From assembly GCA_944472135.2 (NCBI GenBank), contig OX235270.1, positions 79,431,168-79,495,167 of the forward strand: DNA of 64,000 nucleotides, written 5' to 3'. Below are positions 34,800 through 44,957 of this stretch, piece by piece. The notes below the pieces were generated by a model that was not told where the DNA came from, searched no databases, and saw nothing but the letters and a program-made list of their open reading frames with translations. The DNA is from Trichobilharzia regenti (Eukaryota > Platyhelminthes > Trematoda > Strigeidida > Schistosomatidae). Position 1 is the first letter of the stretch. Each line of letters starts with the position of its first letter. The translations under genes and the position numbers were made by a program.

Positions 34800-35850
34800 C
34801 TCCCCGGCAAAAAAGGGATCCAACCGCTTTTTTCCTTCACGATCAATGCACGTTGACTTGGATGCCATTGCGAGAACCTGGGTCACACGGACAGAGCTGA
34901 AATGGAAAACAAACAGGAAAGCCAACACACCACAAGCATACCCACAGCACAATCTCACACATCGCTGACGACCTGCGCCTCCAGACAGAGACCTCCTCTT
35001 GACATTTTGCAACACAATCGCCACTTACTAGAATGACTCTTGCAGAATGCAACGTGACCATAGCAGCACCTTATGATACTCTTCAAGCATCCTCTTATCT
35101 ACTCACTACCAATTACCACTGCAATCGCTTGTCACTCATTCTGCCTCAGTTCTAGTAGCGGTGACGCATGCGGGCCTCAGTCGTTTACACTCCCGCTCCC
35201 CGGCGTGTGGGACCACAGCTATTCATTATCTCCGTGTGCATGTCATTCTCAGCAATAGCCTAGCCTCCCCGGCGTATACGCCCCATCTGCTGTCCTTAAA
35301 ATCAATCAATTCATCCACGGATGTAGAAGAGTGGACACAACTTCGAAAGTAATCACGACGAAAATTTTAACAAAATTATGTAATAACAACAAGGTACGAA
35401 AACAACAAGTAAACACAATGAATCCAAAATACACCAATTGATATGACACACCACACGTATATACAAACAGTACACACAAACTCGCAGTTCATGTCTTGAT
35501 GGAATTCCTTTGAAGAATCGCAGGACTTACACCAGTACGCCTACAACCCTTCATAGGTTGACGATTGTAAGTTGTGGAATGTCCGGACACAAACAAGATT
35601 AACCAACAATTACAATAATTGGAACTCACACAATTATTTAACACAAACATATGTACAATCAACACATCAAATGTGGTGGATTCTAGCACGACAAACTACC
35701 CTTGAAGAACTGTAGGACTTACAGCAGTACGTCTACAACCCTTCTCAGGTTGACGCTCTAGGTTGGAAAATCGTTGCAGAGTTCATTTGCTGACTTCCCT
35801 CTATCAGTTATATCCTCAAATCTGAACGGTAACACGCCCATGTCATTGTA
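34800..35850 (-). other. Non-coding internal region of element Z
   Basis: Holds a diverged direct duplication: 35514-35570 and 35706-35763 share GGACTTACA, CAGTACG and CTACAACCCTTC about 190 bases apart. No pol motifs on either strand. A 66-codon frame at 35489-35689 has no known relatives. Confidence 0.6.
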
Positions 35851-37704
35851 TCACAGAACATAGATGACGAACAAACACACGACGTATCTGGTCAACCAAG
35901 CGTAGGCACGGAGTAATTTACACCAAAGATAATAGCATTCAAATAGTAACTTGAAACTAGAAATGCCTTTATTCATGCAAGTCAATTTAACAATTACTCT
36001 CTCGTTTACACTTGGCTTATTCTCACTAAACTGAGCAATATCTTTCGTCTTTTCAAACGCACCAATACTATCATAGTCATTGCATAAGGCACGTGAGTTC
36101 ATGGACGTCCATTTCATTGTGGATGACAGCACCAACGACGACTGATTGATATCAGTTGATGAAGTTAGCGGTAGATCAGAAGCTGTTGTTGCTCGAATTT
36201 CAGAAAGTTGTCTAACTGCAAGATTACCACCACTGTTGTGTTTTACTATCAGCTCGGGTTTAGCACTAGCATCTGATGATAGGTGGGCTACATGCTGATC
36301 AATCACACTGACGGTCTGACAAGTATGCATGCCTGCTTCAACTGCATTTATATCTACTTCATGTTTGAGCTGTACAGAACCCTTATTTAACTTAGCGGTA
36401 GTAGGCATATCCCTCATCTCATGATCAACCAAAGACAAATGTGAAGTATCATGATCATTATCACGAATATTCACTTTACCGTCAATTTCATCACTTTCAA
36501 ACTCTTTCATAACAGCAGTAGACAATTTTGGTTCCTCCTCACAAATCATTAAAGGTTCTATATCTTCACTCTGACTAGTAATACCTTGTAAACTTGTGGA
36601 GTCAGAACTGCACTCTGAAGCAATAACTTCATTCTGTGACACTCTATTCAACAATGGCTTCCCAGCTGCAAGTATAGACTTCTTGACCGCACAGTTATCG
36701 TCACACAATTCGGAGTAAGGCCTGGAGTTTACATTTAGCTTATCACTGAACTTGCTCACTGGTTCACAGTTCACCTTTGTATGCACCTCTTGCAAACGTG
36801 TAAACCACAACCGTGCTTGTCTTGCATCTTGTAACTCATCTGTTGAGGATGTACTACGAAACCGGTTACACTCACTAGGTCTATATGCATTACTAGACAT
36901 CATGGAGCCTTCTCGATATCCACCTCTCTGAGGCCTACTCGTCATCAATGATTGCATTTTGCTCTCAGACTGCTCTATTCTAGGGGTGAGATTCAATAGA
37001 CTGACGAACTTGCTCATCGATTGATTGACACTATCTTTTACCAGTTTCAGGATATCGTCGAACTTTGGCTCGATACCGTCATCCTCCATACGGGGGCTTA
37101 TCTTCACCCACTTCGTTTGCAGTCGAGTAGGTGGGTGTCTTGCTATTACTTCTAGTATAAAACTCGAGTTGAGGTCACTCATGCGATTCATCGAAATCAT
37201 TGCATTCTTGTAAATTAGCAAATTATCTAAAAACTCAGTAAGTGCCTGGGAGTCATCTCGAAGTTGACTTCCGTTACCTTTGACAGCTTCGTATACGTTC
37301 CTTACAATTATCGAAGGTCTTCCAAACCTTTGACGTAATATGCTCATAGCCTCGTAGTAGTCCTCTTTTGGCCTCATAAACTTACAGCACTGTATAGCTC
37401 TTGAAGCATCTCCAGTGCAATACCTCATCAAATACATCAATTTCATTTCATCAGTTAATAAAAAACCACTCAGCATGATCTCAAACTCCTTTACAAATTG
37501 TAAATAATCAGCTGGGTTTCCATCAAAACACCGTGGTTCTAATTTAGGGAGTTTGATGTTCCTATTATCCCTGAACGGCGAAACAGTAACATCAACCATG
37601 TCATGCTTAACATCAGACACATCGTTACAATTAACAGACAAGTCACCATGACTTACTTTCCTGTTTGCATCCAAGACACTCTGTCCCTTCTTTGACCCAG
37701 GCAT
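35851..37704 (-). CDS. BEL/Pao-like gag polyprotein (DUF1759-like), 617 codons, intact
   Basis: Starts ATG at 37704, about 145 bases after the 5' LTR. The N-terminal third has the DUF1759-type pattern: IKLPKLEPRCFDGNPADYLQ, EIMLSGFLLTDEMKLMYLMR, a GDASRAIQ motif, YYEAMSILRQRFGRPS. The middle carries KWVKISPRMEDDGIEPKF and an RGGYREG segment. The rest is acidic and Ser-rich without a CCHC zinc knuckle. It would form the structural shell of the particle. Shortened copies of its C-terminal half lie at 12851-13919 and 47331-48390. The last 50 codons (ending VVCLFVIYVL) look like read-through past the original end. BEL assignment rests on the gag pattern only. Confidence 0.7.
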   Translation of the reverse strand: MPGSKKGQSVLDANRKVSHGDLSVNCNDVSDVKHDMVDVTVSPFRDNRNIKLPKLEPRCFDGNPADYLQFVKEFEIMLSGFLLTDEMKLMYLMRYCTGDASRAIQCCKFMRPKEDYYEAMSILRQRFGRPSIIVRNVYEAVKGNGSQLRDDSQALTEFLDNLLIYKNAMISMNRMSDLNSSFILEVIARHPPTRLQTKWVKISPRMEDDGIEPKFDDILKLVKDSVNQSMSKFVSLLNLTPRIEQSESKMQSLMTSRPQRGGYREGSMMSSNAYRPSECNRFRSTSSTDELQDARQARLWFTRLQEVHTKVNCEPVSKFSDKLNVNSRPYSELCDDNCAVKKSILAAGKPLLNRVSQNEVIASECSSDSTSLQGITSQSEDIEPLMICEEEPKLSTAVMKEFESDEIDGKVNIRDNDHDTSHLSLVDHEMRDMPTTAKLNKGSVQLKHEVDINAVEAGMHTCQTVSVIDQHVAHLSSDASAKPELIVKHNSGGNLAVRQLSEIRATTASDLPLTSSTDINQSSLVLSSTMKWTSMNSRALCNDYDSIGAFEKTKDIAQFSENKPSVNERVIVKLTCMNKGISSFKLLFECYYLWCKLLRAYAWLTRYVVCLFVIYVL

Positions 37705-37848
37705 TGTTGAACTTGAACCAATTCCAAAAGCGTTCCAGATATTGCTTGTTCAAAGAGGACTTGACCGGCACCAGGAAAGATGAACGGTGACTATCCAAAC
37801 TTTCAATAACTGTCTGAATCCGCCAAATCTGTTTCTACCATCAGAAAC

Positions 37849-39165
37849 TGTCAGTCACGTCTCATAAACCGTTAATACCCAGCTCTTGCTACGCTCGGGC
37901 CCACGCTGTTCCTTGAAGTTTTTCAGAAACGCTTAGTAATAACGGACGCAAAAACCAAAACACCGATTGGCCGCTTGAGAATTCTTTATTGTGGCGTTAG
38001 CTGATCAGTAGATATGGTGGTGGTCACTAAGGTGAATCGCCCCATTCTGCAGGAACAGCAATATACAAATTAAAGGCTCGAGATATTTCTGATTTTTATG
38101 AGGGCTTAGATCTTTATCTTGAAAAAGATAATAATGAACGCCTTGACAGATCATGCTTCTACCTCTAAATATATACTATTCGCCCAGCCTATTGTTGAGA
38201 TGCGACCATGTGGGATGTGCACAGTTTTATGGGGTATCTTATAAACTAACTTGCTGTCTATTGACTGATCTTTAAATACCACTTCACAATGTCTTATCTC
38301 ATTCATTTTCCAATAACGTCTTTACTTGATCCTCATTATATCCCATTAAACCTAACATTTTACAGCTCTTTATGACTTATTATATTCCTACTCTCTAAAG
38401 GGTACGGTTGTACATTAAATGCACAAAAAGGTATAAAATAAAAACAACTGGCACAACTGAGGATAAATGTATTCAAACCAAAATTGGACATCATGATATT
38501 ACGAGGTATATGTGTTGCATTATACATTGGAAATGAACGTTGTCAGCCTAGGGAGTTTATTTTATTAATGCATTTATTAGTGATACTTGCACTTACCTAT
38601 TTCATTACAATTTAATGATTCACCTCAGCACTTTTACTTTTCTAAAACAGCTTTCAATCCCTTGTAAACGTTGTACTTACCTCAATATTGGTTGGTTATC
38701 GTATGCCGACAACCACGGGATGAAAACGAATCGAAGTCGATTTTCACGCGCAACCTGGAGGACAATTGTACAATTCAATAACTATACAGACTAGTTCAGA
38801 CAATGTGTATTTATATATATATCAAATATTTAACTGTTGAAACATTATTAACTTGTAGACAATCTACGATTTGATATTATATCATACTTGATCGTGCCTG
38901 TAAAAATGGCATGCATTTTCATGTAAATTTATATGTTTATATGAGAATATACATTATTATTATTAAAGAATATTTCTATTAAGGTCTGTGAACAAATATT
39001 ACAATAATAAATCACAAGATTACTTCTGATGTTTTACTGCTGACTTCTTTCTGAACAGCGACGGATGAGACGATGACTGTCGTATTGATTCCTCCGCGAA
39101 AATTGGGGATGTTGGTTTGAGCAAACAACCAAGAATTGATCGTTCAATCTTCAACTACATTGACA
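37849..39165 (-). repeat. 5' LTR of element Z, interrupted by W
   Basis: Left part 37849-37991 and right part 38963-39165 together match the 361 bp LTR except for about 13 missing bases at the insertion point (the AACACCAACATA stretch). It begins TGTCAATGTAG at 39165 on the minus strand. Confidence 0.88.
37992..38962 (+). mobile_element. CR1-like 3' UTR fragment W inside the Z LTR
   Basis: It matches 18715-19690 and 55077-56075: starts GGCGTTAGCTGATCAG, ends with the hairpin and (TTA)n. It is a 5'-truncated insertion of the family represented by 50466-56081. The insertion removed about 13 bases of LTR instead of duplicating target. Confidence 0.85.
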
Positions 39166-39170
39166 GAGAA

Positions 39171-39484
39171 GGTGAAGCAGACGTTATTTGAGACAGACCA
39201 TTAGGAGTGAATAAAATTTGCAACGCCACCACCATTTTTCTTGTTACAACATTGCCGGTCTTGACGAAATGTGATACAGTGCTTTAGTGAGATAATGTTG
39301 TCATCATACTGTTCATGCAACCACGTTTCTTGTAATGTGATTATGGCGGTGTTATGATACGTATCAGTTGACATCAAGGATTGTAGGTACATTATCTTGT
39401 TTGGCAGAGAGCGACAGTTTGTATTCATTATGACGGGGTCGTAGTTAAGTGTATTGGTGTACTTTTGAGAGCTCTCTGCCAACC
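39171..39484 (-). mobile_element. CR1-like element Y, endonuclease start
   Basis: The frame 39482-39201 reads IMNTNCRSLPNKI, ITLQETWLHEQY and NGGGVANFIHS, the first catalytic motifs of the apurinic-type endonuclease (Asn and the QET Glu). A TAA follows, then the same frame continues to 39171 and resumes across the Z insertion at 34438. The only coding defects I see in Y are this single stop and the insertion, plus 5' truncation at 39484. Confidence 0.85.
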
Positions 39485-40525
39485 AAGTATGCCGATGGCC
39501 TCTCTATTTCTATGCCTGTCAACTCTCAGTCAGATTGTTCCAAATTAAATAACTTTCTGTCGTTAATTAATCAGTGGACCTCTTCAAACGGACTTAAGCT
39601 TAACCCGTGCAAATGTCAGGTAGTCAACTTCACTTTCAGACGTAAATGTGACCTACAGCAACTAGTTAGCTCACATGGCCCCACTATCATTGATGGCATA
39701 GAGGTTGAAAATACATCTGATGTCAAGTACCTTGGGCAGAGTTTTTCCACCGATCTTTTCTGGTCCTCCCACATCTTGCTAGTTACTAGAAAGATGTTTC
39801 GCTTAACGTTCTACATTAGGAAATTAAGGCAGTCTGGCATAAAGCGGTCTTTGCTTTCTCACTTTGTAAATCCTTGCATTCTACTCATTCCCCTTTACTG
39901 CTCCCCATTAATCTTTCCGGAAATACTTAAGAAAGACTTTGGTTTGCTGAGAAGGGCACTAAAAGCCGTTAGTTGGGCAAGTGGGATATCGTTAAACCAA
40001 CTGGTTAACACCATTGTGGATAGACATATAATGTCATGTAAGAAACTAGCGAATACAATATTGTCAGACCCCGAGCATCCTCTCTATACGCAGCTGTCTC
40101 CTTGCATTTCATCTGATAGAACTAGAAGCAGCTATAGGAGGCTATGTTATGCTAGGACTACCAAATACACAAACTCCATAGTACCATATCTGGCACAGCT
40201 GTCATGTGATGAGAAATCCGCTAGGTATGACAAGATCAACTTACGGAGGCGCTCTAACAAAAAATCCCATCAGTTTTTGTTTTCCTTTCCTCGTTACTTT
40301 TACACTGTTGTTCTCATCCTTTATCACACATCAACTTCATATTTCATATCCTGTGGTGCATTGTTTGAAATGTAAATGCTACGCTGTTTTTTATCTTTGT
40401 TTATCGTTTATTTTTTGGCGTTTTTATTTTTTATTTATTTTTTTGATTTTAAAAATCTTATAAAATTTATGAGGTAATTAGATACAATATATTGTAATGC
40501 ACGCTGACACTAATGTGTTATTATA
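39485..40525 (+). mobile_element. CR1-like element X, second part (RT motif C, thumb, 3' UTR)
   Basis: The frame resumes with KYADGLSISMPV, where Y has YADD; the second catalytic Asp is Gly, so X's RT is dead. The thumb (KCQVVNFTFRRKCDL, VKYLGQSF, LLRRALKAVSWAS, LSPCISSDRTRSSY) extends to about 40230, followed by a T-rich 3' UTR. The frame runs open to 40375. The 3' junction with Gypsy gag is near 40525. Confidence 0.85.
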
Positions 40526-41294
40526 AATGACTTAGCTGTTTCTGTAGATAAAATTCTAGAAATAACTGAACAGCCAGCTACTGAAATATGCTCAGTTACC
40601 AAACAGACTTCTAGTAGGGACACTGGAGTGATGGAGTTATGCAGCTCCATCCGGCAGATGCTTAGGCCAATCATACCTGGTAATTCCTCCTACCATCGTG
40701 AACTCCCCTCAACGGCGAAACTCATGTGGTCGATCTAAATCCAAGCCACGTTCAGTAAAGAATCCTGAATGGTATTGGTATCACACCACCTATGGCCAGC
40801 AAGCGAAATGTTGCCGAAAACCTTGTAATTTCGGAAATATCTCAAAGTCTATGGGAAACTATCCCGCCGGCACGCGTTAGCGGCAAAAGTCGCCGGTGGC
40901 ACGATGCGGTCAGCCAGACCCGGTACTTAGTCGTCACAGGCGCCAAAATCAGCGTCCTTCCTACTATAGCAACAGATCGACGGAAGGAATCCATCTCCAG
41001 CTTACAGGCTGCAGACGGGAATCCAATTGAAAACTTCGGTAAGTAATATGTCTATCTGAACGTAGGTTTACGCAAACCTATTCAGTGGATTTTCCTTCTT
41101 CCTGACGTCCCATGCCCATCATTGGCACGGACTTACTTAGTCGGAAACGACCAATAGACGATTCTACTAGACTGTCTATCAAAGGAATCACCTATATAGG
41201 TCCCAGCTTGTCACTTGTTAAGATGAAGGCAATCCTTGATCCAACCTTCCAAGCGATTGTTGATAAATAACCGAAACTTAATCGCCAGTCTTAC
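40526..41294 (+). pseudogene. Gypsy gag C-terminus and aspartic protease
   Basis: Gag resumes (DLAVSVDKILEITEQPA, 40529 on) and shifts frame into a CsRn1-type finger (WYWYHTTYGQQAKCCRKPCNF, 40760-40825). The protease follows in another frame: RYLVVTGAKISVLP at 40921-40960, where the catalytic DTG triad reads VTG, then LQAADGNPIENFG, a stop at 41044-41046, and VGLRKPIQWIFLLPDVPCPIIGTDLL. It ends at PKLNRQSYDD, where element H is inserted. Confidence 0.8.
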
Positions 41295-43690
41295 GATGAC
41301 TTGAAGGTGACATATACCTGCACAAATACAGATATCGGCCCAACTATGAACTCCATACATGAAGAATTAGCAAAAATGGATAGATGGTGTGACACGTGGA
41401 GACTTGAGTTTAATGTTGAAAAGTGTGGATGGCTCTGCATAGGCTGTTCCAACCTTGACCTCAACCTAGCAATTCAGGGCCACAAAATCCCCAGACTCAA
41501 ATCTGTACTAGACCTAGGACTGAAATATTCACACAATCTATCATTTTCAGAGCATATCTCGAATCAAGTGTCGAAATCACGAAGGCTTATTGGTTTCCTA
41601 CTCAGGAACTTCTACAGAAACGAGTCCAGAATACTACTGTACAAGGTATGTGTGCGCCCACTCCTAGATTACTGCTCATTCATATTCAGCAGTACACGCA
41701 TAGAAGACAAACTGAAAGTAGAAGGAGTACAGAGGTACTTCACGCGAAAAGTACTCGGAACCGATAACGGCACAAACTACTCTACCAGATGTGAAATCCT
41801 GGGACTAGAAACATTATGGTTAAGGCGACTGCGACTAAATCTGTTACTCTTCTATAAGCTTCTTAACCAAATAGTGTATACCCCTGCTAACTACACTCGG
41901 TCCTCAGGTAACACAGGGTACAACCTTAGGCACACTAAAGGTACAGTGGCTATAGAACCATGTAAAACAGCCACCAGGCAAAAGTTTTTCTTGATTAGGT
42001 ATGCCCAAATATGGAACAAACTACCTGAGAAAATACGACTAGCAAGCACATTGGCCTCCTTTGAAAAGGCACTTAATGACACACTAAGTGAGTTTGTAAT
42101 TGATACCAATGGTAATTCCCATGTAAGAGTTTCAGAAATCATAGGCCCATTTAATGTATGAACTCAGAGACTACACCTGTTGTTTGTTTTGTCTCTATTT
42201 ATAATTCCAGACAAAAAAGCAGCAGTCATGACAATAACACCCATTCAACCAAGAGTCGATCAAACTATGTCTACCTGATACAAAGGGCGAACCATAATCA
42301 ACATACGAATGAAACATGAGAAAACAAGGTAGAAACTTACCGCAACACCACATGAAAAGATAAAAGTTACTTGGATATCATTTATAATCCACCAACTGGT
42401 CTCCTACCCAAAAAGAATGCGGCGATGTTTTATCCAAAAAGGCGAGGAAATACATAAACCCACAGCAGCTGTTGTTAACACTCAGTGGGGGTAGGAGCCA
42501 ACAAAGTAATCCTTTCAAAGCATATGTATACTTCAAATGGACACGGAGACTTTGTAGATTACGTTATAATCCAAATCACTGCCTCTACAGCGCCAATAAA
42601 CCTGGATATCTATGATATAACGAAAACATGCTGAAAGCTGCATCTCAGATCAAGTTGACTCATTCCATGGTAATGATCTCCTCCTGCGTGCCTTATTCGA
42701 CATATTGAATGGAATGGTTCGCAGTTATTCTGGTACTAGATCGAAAAGAATAAAAAATTCACCGGTTGCTGAATCAAAAGTACTTCTCTGCATGTTTAAC
42801 TGTATTCTAACTGCTATGATTAATTCCAAACCATTTATCCCATAATCACTCAAATTCCAGGAACGATCCAATTCTACCATTTAAAGAAGCTGGCGGACAC
42901 GATGTAAATGAGTATTCATCATCTGAAATAAAGAAGCAACTGGTTTTCAACATTTTACTCAACTTACGAGTACAGTCCGCCATGCAGACACAAATGGCGC
43001 AAATGGGGAATTCTGGAATCGACCTCGGGACCATTTGATGCAGTAAAACAACCCGACATGACCTTATCTAATTTTCGCCTCCACGATCAAATTTCTTTCC
43101 TGTTATGAAACTACGATAAGACTGCTGAAAAATGGAATAAATATATCACTGATCTCAACAGAATACATCAATAAACTTTAAGCCAAGGGTGCTGTTCACA
43201 ACAAAGTTATGTAGGAGAATTGACTTCAAGCTTTATTTTTCCCAGATATCTGTATTACATTCATGTGATGTCTGGGTTTTTTGTTAATGCGAAGACAATA
43301 TTTCTATATCTCTTTATGTGCTACACAAACAGACTTTATAGCAGACTGTTCCGACTGACTCTAATGTCAGAAAGAACAACCAAACTGTAAGTCCATTATA
43401 CATCAAATTATGTGTAATTTATATAATAACTTATCCATGCCTGTACAATAGGTATGTTCCTGCATAAACAGGAAGGAATATATTATTATTATTAAAACAA
43501 TATTTATGCATGCCTATACAATTGGTGTACCCTACATAGCTAGGGAAAAAAATGTACTTTATTATATTATCTTTACTAAATATGCTTATTAATATTATGT
43601 GTAAATTATCGAATTGATGATGCCTGTAAACTGGCGTCCCTCATGTAAAAAATGAGAATATATATTATTATTATTAGTATTATTATCTAC
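41295..43690 (+). mobile_element. 5'-truncated CR1-like element H
   Basis: The frame 41301-42161 starts at DDLKVTYTC, i.e. inside RT motif C, and encodes the thumb: DRWCDTWRLEFNVEKCG, LDLGLKYSHNLSFSEHI, RPLLDYCSFIFSS, ETLWLRRLRLNLLLFYKL, ending GPFNV. It is related to but diverged from ORF2 at 51122. A 1.5 kb 3' UTR-like region follows, ending in three successive hairpin plus (TTA)n termini at 43433-43690. It interrupts the Gypsy element between protease and RT. Confidence 0.8.
43433..43690 (+). other. Three tandem non-LTR 3' termini with hairpins
   Basis: Each unit has GCCTRTA-AA-TGG, a stem-loop and an AT-rich end. Stems: TTCCTG/CAGGAA (43457-43462 with 43469-43474), CCCTA/TAGGG (43530-43534 with 43541-43545), CTCAT/ATGAG (43640-43644 with 43652-43656). 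The first and third are followed by (ATT)n. Stem sequences differ but pairing is kept. Confidence 0.75.
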
Positions 43691-44229
43691 CGTGCATAAC
43701 CAGCAATGTAATGTACCATACCATAACCGCGGGACAACCCATGACATCTAAAGCACGACGACTTGATCCTTAAAAACGGAGACTCGCTAGAAATGAGTTC
43801 AAGCATATGCTCGCCCTTGTCATCATTCGGTCATCCAATAGCCAATGGGCATCCTCACTGCATATGGTACCGAAAAAAGATATCAATGATTGGCAACCCA
43901 CTGGTGACTATCGGCTAGTGAACGCCAAAACAACCCCTGATTGCCATCCATTGCCTCATATAAACGACTTGATAGCAAAATTATTTGACGCGGCTACATC
44001 CCCTGGAATCGACTTGGTTAAAGCGTATAACCAAATCCCGATGGCACAAGAAGATATTCCAAAAACGCCTATCATTATGCTTTCGGATATTTTGAATTTC
44101 TACGTATGCCATTCGTTCTCCGGAACGAGGAAAAACATTCCAACGCTTCATCGACGAAGTATTTCGCGGTCTCGACATTGTATACGAATAATTAGACGGC
44201 TGACACATTGCCAGTCCGGACGGGAAAAC
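43691..44229 (+). pseudogene. Gypsy RT, N-terminal half
   Basis: The frame 43807 onward reads SSNSQWASSLHMVPKKD, GDYRLVNAKTTPD, LPHINDLIAKL and GIDLVKAYNQIPMAQEDIP (motif A Asp present). It then shifts frame through EFLRMPF and the FIDEVFRGLD region and ends at SPDGKT, where an LTR is inserted at 44230. A stop interrupts the upstream GQPMTSKARRLDP stretch. It continues at 44958. Confidence 0.85.
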
Positions 44230-44957
44230 TGTCAGCCAACTCTCATAAACTGTCAATGTCCAGCTCTTACTACGCTGGACCTCACGCTGTCCCTCGAAGA
44301 CTTTCAGAAACACTTTGTATTAACCAACGCAAAGACCAGAACACTGATTGGCGACTCAAGAATCCTTTATTCTTACGCCAACATGTGACCGACAATAAGG
44401 TTATCACACTAGGTGTCAATGAAGTTGAAGATTGAACGATCAATTCTTGGTTGTTTGCTCAAACCAACATCCCCAATTTTCGCGGAGGAATCAATACGAC
44501 AGTCATCGTCTCATCCGTCGCTGTTCAGAAAGAAGTCAGCAGTAAAACATCAGAAGTAATCTTGTGATTTATTATTGTAATATTTGTTCACAGACCTTAA
44601 TAGAAATATTCTTTATATGTTGGTGTTACAATAAAGAATTCTCAAGCGGCCAATCGGTGTTTTGGTTTTTGCGTCCGTTATTACCAAGCGTTTCTGGAAA
44701 ACTGCAAGGAACAGCGTGGGCCCGAGCGTAGCAAGAGCTGGGCATTAACGGTATATGAGACGTGACTGACACAAGGTCTAAAAACAAGTGTTATAACAAT
44801 AAGTCATGATAATACTTCCGATAGTTTTTTATCTTCATTTGAACAGCGAAGGATGAGACGATGACTGGTGTATTGATGACTCCTGCGAAAATTATGGAGG
44901 AGTTGGGCTTGAGCAAACAACCATGAATTGATCGTTCAATCTTCACCTACATTGACA
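44230..44957 (-). repeat. Solo LTR in the Gypsy RT, itself interrupted
   Basis: The outer LTR (44230-44413 plus 44772-44957) is in minus orientation. Flanks AAAAC and TTAAC are only partly alike, so the target duplication is doubtful. The truncated duplicate at 10143-10485 lacks the inner insertion. Confidence 0.8.
44414..44771 (+). repeat. Solo LTR nested inside another solo LTR
   Basis: 358 bp, TGTCAATGAAG to TGACA, with AATAAAGAATTC at 44630-44641. Flanks CTAGG (44409-44413) and CAAGG (44772-44776) are a 5 bp duplication with one change. The uninterrupted duplicate at 10305-10320 shows the original ACACAAGGTC site. Confidence 0.9.

Larger units (their letters stand above)
34439..39165 (-). 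mobile_element. LTR retrotransposon Z with gag only, complete insertion
   Basis: Both LTRs are present (34439-34799 and 37849-39165, the latter split by W). The ends are TGTCA/TGACA and the flanks are identical 5 bp duplications GAGAA (34434-34438 and 39166-39170). Inside are one long gag frame and about 1 kb without coding; no protease, RT or integrase is seen, so it must depend on another element or is a deletion derivative. On the minus strand a purine tract (CGGGGAG) lies just before the 3' LTR. Next to the 5' LTR is a GTTTCT-GATGGT-AGAAAC palindrome where a primer site would be. Confidence 0.9.
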
